64,000 nucleotides of DNA from Pseudoalteromonas sp. EB27 (lineage in GTDB: Bacteria > Pseudomonadota > Gammaproteobacteria > Enterobacterales > Alteromonadaceae), in assembly GCF_001974875.1 (NCBI RefSeq), contig NZ_MTQD01000001.1:496001-560000 (forward strand), given 5' to 3'. Below are positions 28,295-38,778 of the stretch, piece by piece (position 1 is the stretch's first letter; each line of letters begins with the position of its first letter). The notes below the pieces were generated by a model that did no database searches, was not told where the DNA came from, and saw only the letters and a list, made by a program, of their open reading frames with translations. The position numbers and the translations under genes were made by a program.

Positions 28295-30250
28295 TTAACT
28301 GTTTATGTTAACTATATTATCTTTTGCGGCACCTTCAACTAATTTTTTAGCCTTAGCATTCCAAACTAAATCACATATACCATCAGTTGGGTTAAAACCT
28401 GTTGGTGCATCTAACAGCAATTGACGGATTGATTCGTGATCAAAGTTATGACACGCAATATCTAACGCTTCTATAAACACATTAAGCTCAGCTAAAGGTA
28501 ACATTACTTCACTAGCAGTCATAATGCGCTCGTGTGTTGTTTCGCCCACATTATTACCAATTAACAGTTCTTCATAAAGCTTTTCGCCTGGGCGTAGGCC
28601 CGTACACTTAATTTCGATATCACCATGTGGATTAGTGTCGCTTTTAACTTCAAAACCAGAAAGTCGGACCATTTTAGTCGCAAGATCTTTAATTTTAACG
28701 GGGTCGCCCATATCAAGTACAAATACATCACCACCTTTACCCATAGCGCCTGCTTGTATTACTAGTTGAGCCGCTTCTGGAATCGTCATAAAAAAACGTG
28801 TTATATCAGGGTGTGTAAGCGTTATTGGACCACCCTCTTTTATTTGTCTGCGAAATAGCGGCACAACAGAACCACTCGAACCAAGTACATTACCAAAGCG
28901 AACCATACAAAAACGTGTTTTATGTTTAACACCTTGCTCTTGCGCTAAGCCCTGTAATACTAACTCGGCCATACGCTTAGTGGCGCCCATTACATTAGTA
29001 GGACGCACTGCTTTGTCGGTAGATATAAGTACAAAATTTTCAACGCCTGCATTAACTGCTGCTTTAGCACAGTAATAAGTACCAAAAACATTATTACGTA
29101 CACCTTCAACAACGTTATGCTCAACTAACGGTACGTGCTTATAAGCAGCTGCGTGATAAACTGTATGCACGCCAAAGGTTTTCATTACCGTTTCAAAGCG
29201 ATTAATGCGCTGAACAGAACCCATTATAGGAATTAGCTCTAATTCTAAAGCGTTATTACAAACATACTCGTTAAGCTCTTTTTCTATTGAATATAAAGCA
29301 AACTCACTTTGTTCAAATAAAATTAATTTAGTGGGTTGTTGTTTAACTATTTGCCTACAGAGCTCTGAGCCAATAGAACCCCCTGCACCGGTTACCATAA
29401 CCACTTTTTTAGTAATATTAGCCGTCATTAAATCCATTTTAGGGGCTACGGGGTCTCGGCCTAATAAATCTTCAACACCTACTTCTGTTATTTCAGCAAG
29501 CTTAGCTTTACCTTCTACAACATCAGCCATTCCTGGCATTGAAAGTACCTTAATTGTTAATGGCTCTAATTGGGCTAGTATTTCTTTTCGGCGGGCACGT
29601 GTTGCACTAGGTAATGCTAATAAAACTTTGTTAACTTTACGTTTATTAATTAATTCGTAAATACCTTTAAAGCATACAACAGGTATACCCTGAATTATTG
29701 AGCCATGTTTAGTGGCATCGTCGTCAATAAATGCACTAACAAAATACTCAGGGCCAGCACCTAAAGCAGTGGCTAGTTGCCGCCCTGCAGAGCCCGCTCC
29801 ATAAATAATCACAGACTCTTTTTTACTCGTAGTCATTTTACCAATAATCGCGCGTACCAATACACGGGCACCACCTACGGTTAATAAACACAGCCAAGCA
29901 AATATAAACGGCATAGTACGGGGTATATCTACACCTATCAAAAAGGCAATTAAAACCAAACTAACTGTAGTTATAACGGTACCTAATACTATTGCCCATA
30001 TGGCTTGAGAGTTCATGTACCTAAGTACTGCACGATACAGGCCTAAACTTATAAATGTATATAAGCTTACAGGTATCAACACCGCTAATAAAAGCCAATT
30101 ATCTAAACGCTGCAGTGGTTCAAAGCTATCAAGCCTTACAATGAGGGCTAACCAAAAAGCGATTACAATAAATAACGTATCGATAAACAAAGTAATAAGG
30201 CGTTTTTTAGCGCGTGATGCATTTAAAATAGAGCGTATAAAACTATCCAC
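28295..30250 (-). CDS. pglF: UDP-GlcNAc 4,6-dehydratase, PglF/WbpM-like, membrane-bound
   Basis: This is a 651-residue protein: four N-terminal membrane helices (about 15-130), a nucleotide-binding CoA_binding_3 domain (145-265) and a C-terminal SDR domain beginning MVTGAGGSIGSELCRQI (about 285). The catalytic region STDKAVRPTNVMGATKRMAE has Met where classical SDRs have Tyr, a known trait of the large WbpM-type enzymes. It makes UDP-2-acetamido-2,6-dideoxy-xylo-hex-4-ulose, the first step to N,N'-diacetylbacillosamine. Neighbouring pglE-, pglD- and pglC-like genes support this over a D-QuiNAc or FucNAc pathway. Confidence 0.9.
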   Translation of the reverse strand: MDSFIRSILNASRAKKRLITLFIDTLFIVIAFWLALIVRLDSFEPLQRLDNWLLLAVLIPVSLYTFISLGLYRAVLRYMNSQAIWAIVLGTVITTVSLVLIAFLIGVDIPRTMPFIFAWLCLLTVGGARVLVRAIIGKMTTSKKESVIIYGAGSAGRQLATALGAGPEYFVSAFIDDDATKHGSIIQGIPVVCFKGIYELINKRKVNKVLLALPSATRARRKEILAQLEPLTIKVLSMPGMADVVEGKAKLAEITEVGVEDLLGRDPVAPKMDLMTANITKKVVMVTGAGGSIGSELCRQIVKQQPTKLILFEQSEFALYSIEKELNEYVCNNALELELIPIMGSVQRINRFETVMKTFGVHTVYHAAAYKHVPLVEHNVVEGVRNNVFGTYYCAKAAVNAGVENFVLISTDKAVRPTNVMGATKRMAELVLQGLAQEQGVKHKTRFCMVRFGNVLGSSGSVVPLFRRQIKEGGPITLTHPDITRFFMTIPEAAQLVIQAGAMGKGGDVFVLDMGDPVKIKDLATKMVRLSGFEVKSDTNPHGDIEIKCTGLRPGEKLYEELLIGNNVGETTHERIMTASEVMLPLAELNVFIEALDIACHNFDHESIRQLLLDAPTGFNPTDGICDLVWNAKAKKLVEGAAKDNIVNINS

Positions 30251-30454
30251 TGACAGTTCCTTTTATGATTAAAATACTAGGTTTCACAAATAATAGCTAT
30301 GGCGAGTAATCTTCAGCTATTAGCCAAAATAATATACAACATAAAAAGCAGCAAACAAGAGTAAATGAAAGGTCGCTAAACCGCTTTAATTTCTAAAGCG
30401 TAGCGACCTCTTTACTTGTTAGTAGGCATTTTATTTAACTAATTATATGCAAAC

Positions 30455-31630
30455 CTATTTTGTTGCGAGACTAAATACTTCTTTGATTACTTGGGTTGTT
30501 TTCGCTATTTCGGCTTCAGTTAAAGTTGGGTGCACTAAAAGCATGATGGAAGTTTCACCCAGCTCTACGGCATTAGGCAAACGTTTTTCTGGGCGCCATG
30601 GTGTGTTGTCAAATGCTTTTTCAAGATACACCTCAGAACAACTGCCCTGAAAACACGGTACGCCGCGATCTACAATCGCATTAACAATACGGTCACGATC
30701 CCAACCTTTTGCTAATTGCTCAGGCTTAACAAACATATAATGTTTATATTCTGCGTGCTCGCTATGCTCTGGCACTGACACTAATCGAATACTACTAAAG
30801 CCACTTGCGGCTTCGTCTAGCTGAGCACCGTATGCTTGGCGTTTTGCTGACCAATCACTCATACGTGTTAATTGTATGCGACCAAGTACAGCTTGCATTT
30901 CAGTCATGCGCCAGTTGGTGCCAAAGCTTTCGTGCAGCCATCTAAATCCTGGTGGGTGCTCACGGTTATAAATAGCATCAAAGCTTTTACCGTGATCTTT
31001 ATAGCTCCACATAGTAGACCATAACTCTTTAGAGTTTGTGGTTACCATGCCGCCTTCACCGCCGGTGGTCATTATTTTATCTTGGCAAAAACTCCATGCA
31101 CCAACATGCCCAATACTGCCAACAGACTTACCTTTATATTTAGCACCATGAGCTTGGGCGCAGTCTTCAATTACATAAAAACCATACTCTTTACTCAATG
31201 CCATTATATCGTCCATTTCAGCAGGCATACCTGCTAAATGTACAACAATAACCACTTTTGTTTTCGGTGTAAGTACTGCTTTAATACTAGCGGCTGTAAT
31301 TGCTTGGCTATTTAAATCAACATCAGCAAATACCGGTGCAGCGCCCGCAGTAACAATACTTGAGGCAGATGCTAAAAATGTACGAGGCGTAGTTATTACT
31401 TCATCGTCAGCGCCTATATTTAAAGCTTTAAGCGCTAAATCAAGAGCTAAAGTGCCATTACCAAGCGCTATGGCATATTCACTATCAGCCCAAGTAGCAA
31501 ACTCTTTTTCAAATTCACGGCCTTCAGTGCCAGTCCAATAATTAACTTTATTCGATAAAATCACACGACTAACGGCATCGGCCTCTTGCTGAGTAAAACT
31601 AGGCCAAGGAGAAAATGGGGTATTTAACAT
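30455..31630 (-). CDS. pglE: PglE-like aminotransferase (DegT/DnrJ/EryC1 family)
   Basis: This is a 391-residue PLP enzyme of the sugar aminotransferase family, with WTGTEGREFEKEFA, FIGHVGAWSF-type motif (GHVGAWSFCQDKIMTTGGEG) holding the PLP lysine, and LHESFGTNWRMTEMQAVLG. In context it aminates carbon 4 of the keto sugar from the upstream-pathway dehydratase, giving the 4-amino sugar that PglD acetylates. Specificity is inferred from the pglC-pglD-pglE-pglF gene set. It lies about 200 bases from pglF. Confidence 0.86.
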   Translation of the reverse strand: MLNTPFSPWPSFTQQEADAVSRVILSNKVNYWTGTEGREFEKEFATWADSEYAIALGNGTLALDLALKALNIGADDEVITTPRTFLASASSIVTAGAAPVFADVDLNSQAITAASIKAVLTPKTKVVIVVHLAGMPAEMDDIMALSKEYGFYVIEDCAQAHGAKYKGKSVGSIGHVGAWSFCQDKIMTTGGEGGMVTTNSKELWSTMWSYKDHGKSFDAIYNREHPPGFRWLHESFGTNWRMTEMQAVLGRIQLTRMSDWSAKRQAYGAQLDEAASGFSSIRLVSVPEHSEHAEYKHYMFVKPEQLAKGWDRDRIVNAIVDRGVPCFQGSCSEVYLEKAFDNTPWRPEKRLPNAVELGETSIMLLVHPTLTEAEIAKTTQVIKEVFSLATK

Positions 31631-31663
31631 TATGTTCCTATTGATTTATATAGAAATGAGGTC

Positions 31664-32293
31664 TTATTTGTTCGGTACTGCAGGAGAGCCAAATGCAGTA
31701 ACGTTATCCGGTATATTTTTTATAACAGTACTACCCGCACCAATCATACAATTATCACCAATTACTATTAATTGTTTAATTTGGCTACCAATACCAACCC
31801 AACTTTTACTACCAATAATAACCCCGCCCGCCAAAGCAGTATTAGGACAAATATGAGTAAAGTCACCAATAGCACAGTCGTGCTCAATAATAGCTGAGGT
31901 GTTAACTATGCAGCCAATGCCTATATTGGCAAACGCATTAATAATAGCACCAGCAAAAACGACACTTCCCTGCGCTATTGTAACGTATTGGCTTATAACA
32001 GCTGTGGGGTGAATTAATGTTATTAAATTAAAATTATTTTGTTGTAACAACTGTATTTTTTGTTGACGAATATCGTTATTGCCAATAGCAACAACAACGT
32101 CATTAGGAGTTGTATTTGTATTGTTTAACGCTATTAAGTCGGCACAAGTACCATGTATAGGCCAATGTTCAATGTAGGTTTTATTTGGGTAGGCATCATC
32201 ATAAAAGTTAACAATAAAACCAAGCTGTTCGGCAATATCGGCAATTACTTTACCATGGCCACTGGCGCCAACTATAGCCAGCTTATTAGTCAT
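31664..32293 (-). CDS. pglD: PglD-like UDP-4-amino-sugar N-acetyltransferase
   Basis: This is a 209-residue protein with a PglD N-terminal Rossmann-like domain ([20 protein letters not shown]) and a left-handed beta-helix of hexapeptide repeats. The helix carries [20 protein letters not shown] and [16 protein letters not shown]. The histidine in IEHDC is the expected catalytic base. It acetylates the 4-amino group to complete UDP-N,N'-diacetylbacillosamine. It overlaps pglC by eight bases. Confidence 0.9.
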   Translation of the reverse strand: MTNKLAIVGASGHGKVIADIAEQLGFIVNFYDDAYPNKTYIEHWPIHGTCADLIALNNTNTTPNDVVVAIGNNDIRQQKIQLLQQNNFNLITLIHPTAVISQYVTIAQGSVVFAGAIINAFANIGIGCIVNTSAIIEHDCAIGDFTHICPNTALAGGVIIGSKSWVGIGSQIKQLIVIGDNCMIGAGSTVIKNIPDNVTAFGSPAVPNK

Positions 32294-32882
32294 TATTAGA
32301 GCCTTTAAATGGCTCAGTAGTTACATGCCCGTCAGCGCTTATACCTTCGCGTACAAATACTTTTTTTACTGTGAGTAATAATATTTTTAAGTCGAGTAAA
32401 AAGCTTTGATTATCAACATACCACACATCAAATTTAAATTTTTGCTCCCAACTAATAGCGTTGCGCCCATTTACTTGAGCCCAACCAGTTATACCCGGGC
32501 GAACATCATGCCTGCGCGCTTGCTCAGTATTATAAAGAGGTAAATACTGCACTAATAAAGGCCTAGGACCTACTAAACTCATATCGCCTTTTAATACATT
32601 AAATAAGCCTGGAAGTTCGTCTAAACTGGTAGAGCGTAAAAATGTGCCAAATTTTGTCATACGCTCATCATCAGGCAGCAAGTTCCCATGCTTATCTTTA
32701 CCATCAAGCATGCTTCTAAACTTCATCATTTTAAATACATTGCCATTCAAACCAGGGCGATTTTGAGTAAATAAAATAGGCGAACCTAATTTGAACCGAA
32801 TGAGTAAAGCAACAACAATTATTACAGGTAATAAAGTAAGCAATGTAAAAAGAGCAACTAAAAAGTCAAAGAGTCGTTTCAT
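32286..32882 (-). CDS. pglC: PglC-like initiating phosphoglycosyl transferase
   Basis: This is a 198-residue member of the monotopic sugar-phosphate transferase family. It has one N-terminal re-entrant membrane segment (1-27), [20 protein letters not shown], the catalytic [19 protein letters not shown] with the Asp-Glu pair, and VGPRPLL, then [14 protein letters not shown]. The small form without an N-terminal extension matches PglC, which moves diNAcBac-1-P to undecaprenyl phosphate. It would start the repeat unit of cluster A. It overlaps its neighbours by 4-8 bases. Confidence 0.9.
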   Translation of the reverse strand: MKRLFDFLVALFTLLTLLPVIIVVALLIRFKLGSPILFTQNRPGLNGNVFKMMKFRSMLDGKDKHGNLLPDDERMTKFGTFLRSTSLDELPGLFNVLKGDMSLVGPRPLLVQYLPLYNTEQARRHDVRPGITGWAQVNGRNAISWEQKFKFDVWYVDNQSFLLDLKILLLTVKKVFVREGISADGHVTTEPFKGSNND

Positions 32883-33991
32883 TTACTCAACCCCATAATA
32901 TCCATTAATTCGGCATTTACTTTATGAACATCAAACTTATTTTCAACCATAGCTCTGCTAGTATCAGCCATTCGTTGCCACTCTAAAGGGTTTTCGATAA
33001 ACCATGTCATTCTATCAACCAGTTGCTCTACATTTGCTTTTTCGACTAACCAACCATTTTCGCCATTAATAACAGTTTCACGACAACCTGGTACATCTGT
33101 AGTTAAAATAGGTCTCCCTGTTGCCATTGCCTCTAAAACTGTACGAGGCAGTCCTTCATGATACGAAGGCAACACAAAAATACTACAGTCATCAATAAAA
33201 GGACGAACATCACTCGTTTCACCTAAATAATCAACTGAATTATTTTGGTTTAACTTTGTTAGCTCTTCTAGTGAAATACCATCTGGTGAGGGATCTTCAG
33301 GGCCAACTAGCTGAAATACTGCTTGTGGGTAATGTTGTTTAATTATATTCGCAACTTTAACATATTCACGTATCCCTTTATCACCCAATAACCGAGCAAT
33401 AAGTAAAAATTTAGGTGTTAAAGGCAGAGGTTTTACCTCAAAGTGCTTAACATCAACGCCAGAGCCATTTACAACAGCCGTTTTATATTCAGGCACTATG
33501 CCTAAATCAATAAAAACCTGTTTGTTGTCGGAGTTTTGAAAAATCACCTTATCCGCATTCTTCAGAGCTGTTTTATATAAAATAACAACTAACTTCATCA
33601 AAAGGTTTTTCTTCCAACTTCCTTTTTGGAATGCAAACCCTAGGCCGGTTACTAGCGCATAAAAACGGCAATTTGGCAAACAGCGCGCGGCAAAAGCTCC
33701 CCAAATAATTGGCTTTATTGTGTAAGTTAAAATTACATCTGGTAATTGCGCTTTAAAAATCTTTTGTAAAACCTTAAAAGTTTTAAAGTCTTCTCTTGGA
33801 TTTAAACCGCTGCGACTAACAGGGTAATCAATATACTTAGCACCTAACTGCTCAACAGCTTTAATATCTTCAGGATTCGCTCCAGAGGCTAAAGCTTTAA
33901 CGTTATTTCCTAAGCTTTTAAGATGCTTAAGTAATTGACCTCTAAAATTATAAAGTGAAGATGGTAGTGTTCCTATCACGATTACTTTCAT
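32879..33991 (-). CDS. GT4 glycosyltransferase, PglA-like
   Basis: This is a 370-residue retaining GT-B glycosyltransferase: N-terminal [20 protein letters not shown], mid-protein [16 protein letters not shown], and the GT4 nucleotide-binding segment [20 protein letters not shown] with the Glu-x7-Glu pattern. It resembles Campylobacter PglA, which adds the second sugar to lipid-linked diNAcBac, and it lies next to the pglC-like gene. Donor unknown. ATG 33991 shares a base with the previous stop (TAATG), better than an in-frame TTG upstream. Confidence 0.87.
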   Translation of the reverse strand: MKVIVIGTLPSSLYNFRGQLLKHLKSLGNNVKALASGANPEDIKAVEQLGAKYIDYPVSRSGLNPREDFKTFKVLQKIFKAQLPDVILTYTIKPIIWGAFAARCLPNCRFYALVTGLGFAFQKGSWKKNLLMKLVVILYKTALKNADKVIFQNSDNKQVFIDLGIVPEYKTAVVNGSGVDVKHFEVKPLPLTPKFLLIARLLGDKGIREYVKVANIIKQHYPQAVFQLVGPEDPSPDGISLEELTKLNQNNSVDYLGETSDVRPFIDDCSIFVLPSYHEGLPRTVLEAMATGRPILTTDVPGCRETVINGENGWLVEKANVEQLVDRMTWFIENPLEWQRMADTSRAMVENKFDVHKVNAELMDIMGLSK

Positions 33992-35118
33992 TAGCTGGAC
34001 CAAGCCTCTTTATATTTTTTTACCATTAAATCCAGACTAAAATTTTCAGTAACTCTTGTTTTAGCCTTAGATTTTCTAATAACCCATTGTTGGCTATCAT
34101 TGCTCAACTCCTCTAAAGCAACTGCAATAGTTTTACTTAAGAGAAAATCATCATTAGGAGGGATAATCCAACCAGTGTCACCAACAATGCGAGCTGCATC
34201 ACCAACATCTGTTACTATACATGGTATTCCTAGAGCCATAGATTCAGCCACAACATTTGGAAAGCCTTCACCAAAAGAGCTGGGTAAGACTGATAAATCA
34301 AACTTGCTTAGAATTGAAGGCACATTATTCTGCTCACCCAGTAAAATAACTTTATTGACCAGCCCCTTAGACTCTAATAAGCGAAGTAAATCCGTATTAT
34401 TTGAATCAACACCATGCCCGACTAAAACTACTTTAAAGTTATGGTTCCCTGATTGAGTAAGCATACTTAACGCAGAAAAAAAACCACTATGATTTTTTTG
34501 AATGTTATAACGACCTATTAAACCAATAATAGGTGTATATTGTTCTACATTAGTAATCTCTAGAGGAGGTTCTTCAAGGGCAAGCTCATTTAACGCTAAA
34601 ACGTCATACCCATTAGATATAACTGTCATACGTTTTGCTGAGTACCCCAGGCTAGCATGAGTATCTAGCGCGGTTTTTGCACAGCAAACTATATTCTTTG
34701 GAATAATGTAACTTAACAAAGCGCAAATTTTTGCTATTAGTATCGTACTTTTCTTAGATTTACCCGCAATTAGAGATGAATGTCTGATGTTCCAATGTAT
34801 ATTATTAATACCGCTAATTTTAGCGATTAAACCACCGATTAAATCAGCATGATACATCCAAGTTTGAACTATATCTGGTTTTATTGTATTTATTAATTTA
34901 TAAAGCCTAAGAACAGCCTTAATAGTAAACTTTCCTTGTGATTGTTGTAAGCAATATACTTCCACGCCAGCTTCACGTAATAAAGCCCCGTATTTACCAT
35001 CACTCATAAAAGAGATAACTAAATGTTGATTGTCTTTATCATGAGTACAAAGTCGATAAAGGACTCCCTCTGCCCCACCAGAGCCTAAACCAGTAATAAT
35101 ATGCAAAACCTTCTTCAT
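33991..35118 (-). CDS. GT4 glycosyltransferase
   Basis: This is a 375-residue GT-B glycosyltransferase with N-terminal VLHIITGLGSGGAEGVLYRL, WMYHADLIGGLIAKISGI, IGLIGRYNIQKNHSGFFSAL and the donor-binding PSSFGEGFPNVVAESMALGI. It presumably extends the lipid-linked repeat unit in cluster A on the cytoplasmic face. Sugar and linkage are unknown. ATG 35118 is taken (TGATG junction with the previous stop), not the in-frame TTG at 35127. Confidence 0.87.
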   Translation of the reverse strand: MKKVLHIITGLGSGGAEGVLYRLCTHDKDNQHLVISFMSDGKYGALLREAGVEVYCLQQSQGKFTIKAVLRLYKLINTIKPDIVQTWMYHADLIGGLIAKISGINNIHWNIRHSSLIAGKSKKSTILIAKICALLSYIIPKNIVCCAKTALDTHASLGYSAKRMTVISNGYDVLALNELALEEPPLEITNVEQYTPIIGLIGRYNIQKNHSGFFSALSMLTQSGNHNFKVVLVGHGVDSNNTDLLRLLESKGLVNKVILLGEQNNVPSILSKFDLSVLPSSFGEGFPNVVAESMALGIPCIVTDVGDAARIVGDTGWIIPPNDDFLLSKTIAVALEELSNDSQQWVIRKSKAKTRVTENFSLDLMVKKYKEAWSS

Positions 35119-36215
35119 CAAAACCAACTTTTTCTATAATTAATAAACAACTTTTCCCAATCTTTTATGACATTATCTATATAATAATTTTTGACAAATA
35201 ATGTAGCATTTAAAGAAAGTTCCTGCCTTTTTTTATTGCTCTTCATCAAACTACTAAATGCATTAATCATTTCTTTAGTATCACTGACCATTAGGCCGTT
35301 AAAGTCATTTATTATTAAAGCGCGAGCACCTTTAGAGCTATTATTGGATATAATTGGTAGCCCATACTCCATAGCCTCAAGCAACACCAAACCAAAGCCC
35401 TCTTTAATAGAAGGCAAATAGTATATGTCTGCACTACGATAAAATAATTCAATATTTTCGCTAAATGGAGTTATTGTAACAATATCCCCAATACCACTTG
35501 ACTTTATTAATTCATGAAGCCTATCAGATTCAGAACCTGAACCTACTATATTAACATTCCAATTTTTAAAAATGGATTTATTATCTACAATAAAGCATAT
35601 GTATTCGTAGAAACCTTTTTCTTTTGAAAGTCTGCCTACCGACAAAATTACATTACCCCCTAGCCTTTTAGGAACAGCTTTGACAGATGAAGCCTCCACA
35701 CATAGTGGGTTACCTATAACCTGGATATTATTCAAATATGAAGGATAAGAATATTTATCTTCTTGAGTTAGTACAACTAAATTTCGAACTAAAAATTTAT
35801 AATACAAATTTACAAATGCTCTAGTAAAACCTGTCAACCTTCCATACTCACTATGTTCACAACAAATCAATTTTTTCTTATAAAATAGTAGTGAAAGGGG
35901 GACTCTAATACATTGTTCAAATTGCTGAGCAATAATAATTGTAGGCTTACTCTTGGTAATAGCTTGTCTCAAGCGAATCAAATTTTTGATATAATCAAAA
36001 CAACGACCAATTAAATACTTACTTTTTTTTTCCTCAAACCTAACGTCGATTATATTTACACCTTCAGCTACATTAAACTTTTTCTCTAAGCCTGAATAAC
36101 AGACAAGGACATCGACTATATAGCCATTTTTAAAAAATTCATTCGCCAAAGCTGTAGTGACCCTTTGAGTTCCACCGCCACCTAAATTTGATACTACAAA
36201 AGAGATTTTTTTCAT
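35118..36215 (-). CDS. GT4 glycosyltransferase
   Basis: This is a 365-residue GT-B glycosyltransferase with N-terminal ISFVVSNLGGGGTQRVTTAL, ILSVGRLSKEKGFYEYICFI and donor-binding PSIKEGFGLVLLEAMEYGLP. This is the classic GT4 layout. The start is set at ATG 36215, directly after the stop of the polymerase gene. Base composition is visibly more AT-rich than in the housekeeping genes, as usual for serotype-specific genes acquired by transfer. Substrate unknown. Confidence 0.86.
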   Translation of the reverse strand: MKKISFVVSNLGGGGTQRVTTALANEFFKNGYIVDVLVCYSGLEKKFNVAEGVNIIDVRFEEKKSKYLIGRCFDYIKNLIRLRQAITKSKPTIIIAQQFEQCIRVPLSLLFYKKKLICCEHSEYGRLTGFTRAFVNLYYKFLVRNLVVLTQEDKYSYPSYLNNIQVIGNPLCVEASSVKAVPKRLGGNVILSVGRLSKEKGFYEYICFIVDNKSIFKNWNVNIVGSGSESDRLHELIKSSGIGDIVTITPFSENIELFYRSADIYYLPSIKEGFGLVLLEAMEYGLPIISNNSSKGARALIINDFNGLMVSDTKEMINAFSSLMKSNKKRQELSLNATLFVKNYYIDNVIKDWEKLFINYRKSWF

Positions 36216-36216
36216 T

Positions 36217-37551
36217 TTAAAACCTAGTATATATGTAGGCAATCACTATAAACCCGAATAAAAAACAAGCTATTAATTCATAGTATTTATAAACAATAAG
36301 GCTGTTTTTGTAGAAAATAAAAGAAAATATAAACGGGTAAATATAAAGTTTTTGCCGGAATGCCCCTATAGAAGTAAGAGAAAGTAAAATTAACAAACAA
36401 ACAATACTAGTTAACAGTGAGAGCATAAAAGCACGATCAAACTCCTTAAAATAACTTATTAAATTAATAACCAACCTCGGCAATAGCATTAAAAACAGAA
36501 TACTAAACAGAGATTCAACCAAATCCGCAAAATTGAATTTATCAACAAAAAATATAGGTGGTGGAAATGGAGATACTAAAGTATAAAGCGGAAGTACTAG
36601 TAAGCCTAGAGCCGTACCTTGTAGCTTAACGACAATGGAAGAAGTACTGGTATTCATAGATCGACTTTCCGTATATGCGTTCATTTGATACGATAATGAC
36701 ATCGAATTATCGAAATCTAAAACACTAACCAGACCATTACTTATAAAAACTAACACAGGAATTAAGATTAAAGAAAATAGCAGCATTTTCTTTTTAAAAT
36801 CTAATTTAGAACTTGCCAGAAAAAATGTTATAAAAAAAACAAATAAGAAACAAGCAGTATCTAGCCTTATATTTATAACATAAAGTGCTAGAACTGAAAG
36901 AGCTCCTAACTTATAAATTAGTTTATCATTAGAAAAAAATATAACTACATATATAAAATAAAAAACAGCAAAATAAACATATGGATCTCTAAGCGTAGAT
37001 ACAGCTAAACCTAGTAATAATGGGTTTAAAACCCAAAAATAATATACTTTTAAAGCTATTTTTTTTCCTATTATTTCCTTGATTAACAAATAAACAACCG
37101 GTCCTGTTAAAGAAACAAAAAAAGCTGTCAAAACCATAAAATGATATGGAGATTTACTTCCAAAAAAATAAAAAATCATCTTATAATAACTTGAAACCCC
37201 ATATAAGAAAAATTTATATCTTCCCCATAAAAGTGATTCATCCCCTGCCGCAATTGTTATTACTCTTTCATAATAACGATGAGCATCGCCACCTGGGTAA
37301 AATGGTAGTTCAGTAGTTGTAATATAGGAGCCGGTGTAAATCGGCAGCAGAATTATAATTATAGAGAATTGAAAAATGGCAAAAAAAGTTAATTTAAAAT
37401 AGGAGTGGATTAAAATCAAAAATACCGATAAAAAGAAAAATGTAAAAAGCAATGATTGATCTGCTTCAATATTAGAAATATACAGAATGGATAAAACAGA
37501 TAATAGATAAAGTATAATTGAAAATGAAAGACGCTCCATTTTATCTACCAT
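36217..37551 (-). CDS. wzy: Probable Wzy-type polysaccharide polymerase
   Basis: This is a 444-residue integral membrane protein with about 11-12 hydrophobic segments and a large periplasmic-type loop containing PFYPGGDAHRYYERVI near residue 90. STLRDPYVYFAVFYF and a second loop around YTESRSMNTSTS are further marks. No sequence-specific family motif is certain; polymerases are poorly conserved. The call rests on topology, the position between Wzx and glycosyltransferases, and the absence of another polymerase in cluster A. Very AT-rich. ATG 37539 is an alternative start. Confidence 0.72.
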   Translation of the reverse strand: MVDKMERLSFSIILYLLSVLSILYISNIEADQSLLFTFFFLSVFLILIHSYFKLTFFAIFQFSIIIILLPIYTGSYITTTELPFYPGGDAHRYYERVITIAAGDESLLWGRYKFFLYGVSSYYKMIFYFFGSKSPYHFMVLTAFFVSLTGPVVYLLIKEIIGKKIALKVYYFWVLNPLLLGLAVSTLRDPYVYFAVFYFIYVVIFFSNDKLIYKLGALSVLALYVINIRLDTACFLFVFFITFFLASSKLDFKKKMLLFSLILIPVLVFISNGLVSVLDFDNSMSLSYQMNAYTESRSMNTSTSSIVVKLQGTALGLLVLPLYTLVSPFPPPIFFVDKFNFADLVESLFSILFLMLLPRLVINLISYFKEFDRAFMLSLLTSIVCLLILLSLTSIGAFRQKLYIYPFIFSFIFYKNSLIVYKYYELIACFLFGFIVIAYIYTRF

Positions 37552-38770
37552 TCTTGAATTTATACAAGTTAATAACTAATTTCTTTTTAAAGTCTACCGA
37601 ATGGTTTTCAGGACCACTAAAATCACATTTTTTTATTGATTCATAGCTAGTAATAACTTTTTCAAGCATAGTTTCATCGAATTTAGCTGAATCAGCTACC
37701 ACCTTAGATAATGAAGCAACAACCCAAGCATCACTTCTAGGCATAAATGGCAGCTCAGTCAAAGGTTTTTCATTTTTATCTAATACCGCATGAAAAAATT
37801 CACCACTCCAAGCCTTTTCAGTAATAAAATTAGCTACATTAAATAATGCATTTGTTATTGCTGGGTGCTCTTCAATACTAACAAACTTTTTACAAGTGCT
37901 TAAAGCAGATGCAATTGATGCTAGCCCCCAGAGATGGTAGTGCCCTCTAAAATAAATATCAGAATTAGTATAAGGTACTCTTCCATTATACTTCACAGCC
38001 ATAAAACTCAAAATCTTCCAAGAGCGTTTTATAATCTCATTTTGGTTTTGATTAGACTGATATTGCTCAGCTATACAATGTACTTCCAACTGTTGAGCTT
38101 GATGATAATAGTCAATTTTTTCCCGCTTAAGCGTTGAAAGATCTGTTCTCTCTTGATCATTATAAAACCAAAAGTCGCCATGTTTACCACTTGTTAATGA
38201 GTTCAGAAGGTATAGACAAAAACCATCATAAATATTAATCAATATTTCCTTTTCACTTTCATTAAAAAAGCGTATTGATGGACCTAAAGCTCCTGCTGCG
38301 AACGATACACCATTATAAACCATAGTTTTGTTAGTGCTATATGGACCATAAGGTATTACCCACTCAGAGGAGCCTTCATGTTTTAACCTACTATGTATTT
38401 TGATCCAGTTAACAGCCGCAACAATTGATTTTTTAATCTTTTTACTTAATTCAGAATATTCAGAATATTCAACCAGGATATCATATGAAACATTTAATAC
38501 AGTGACTGCGTAAAGCTCCGGCGATGTACTTTCGCCTTTTTTGTGTTCAAAGCCAAAATTAAAGTCATAACCGATATCAAAGCCACCATCTTTTTTCTGT
38601 ATATTAAGCAATTTATCAGAAACTTCTGCAATTTCTTTCAACCAACATATATCATTTGTAGTTTTGAATAAGTTTATACATGCAGACAATGACTGATACA
38701 TTGTTTGACTGCAGTGCTTAACGTGCGGTGGAGTGAATAGGTATTTCTTAACTAGAATTTTAAAGTCCAT
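37541..38770 (-). CDS. Unknown capsule-locus protein, possibly an alpha/alpha-barrel enzyme
   Basis: This is a 409-residue soluble protein without signal peptide or membrane segments; I do not recognise the family with certainty. The pattern is helical throughout with evenly spaced glycine and aromatic motifs: KKDGGFDIGYDFNFGFEHKK, PYGPYSTNKTMVYNGVSFAA, YYHQAQQLEVHCIAEQY, FRGHYHLWGLASIASAL and FMPRSDAWVVASLSKV. This suggests an alpha/alpha-toroid as in polysaccharide lyases, unsaturated-sugar hydrolases or the C-terminal domain of C5-epimerases, but this is inference. It lies between Wzy and an acyltransferase. GTG 38782 overlapping the previous stop is an alternative start. Confidence 0.7.
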   Translation of the reverse strand: MDFKILVKKYLFTPPHVKHCSQTMYQSLSACINLFKTTNDICWLKEIAEVSDKLLNIQKKDGGFDIGYDFNFGFEHKKGESTSPELYAVTVLNVSYDILVEYSEYSELSKKIKKSIVAAVNWIKIHSRLKHEGSSEWVIPYGPYSTNKTMVYNGVSFAAGALGPSIRFFNESEKEILINIYDGFCLYLLNSLTSGKHGDFWFYNDQERTDLSTLKREKIDYYHQAQQLEVHCIAEQYQSNQNQNEIIKRSWKILSFMAVKYNGRVPYTNSDIYFRGHYHLWGLASIASALSTCKKFVSIEEHPAITNALFNVANFITEKAWSGEFFHAVLDKNEKPLTELPFMPRSDAWVVASLSKVVADSAKFDETMLEKVITSYESIKKCDFSGPENHSVDFKKKLVINLYKFKNGR

Positions 38771-38778
38771 GGATAGTC

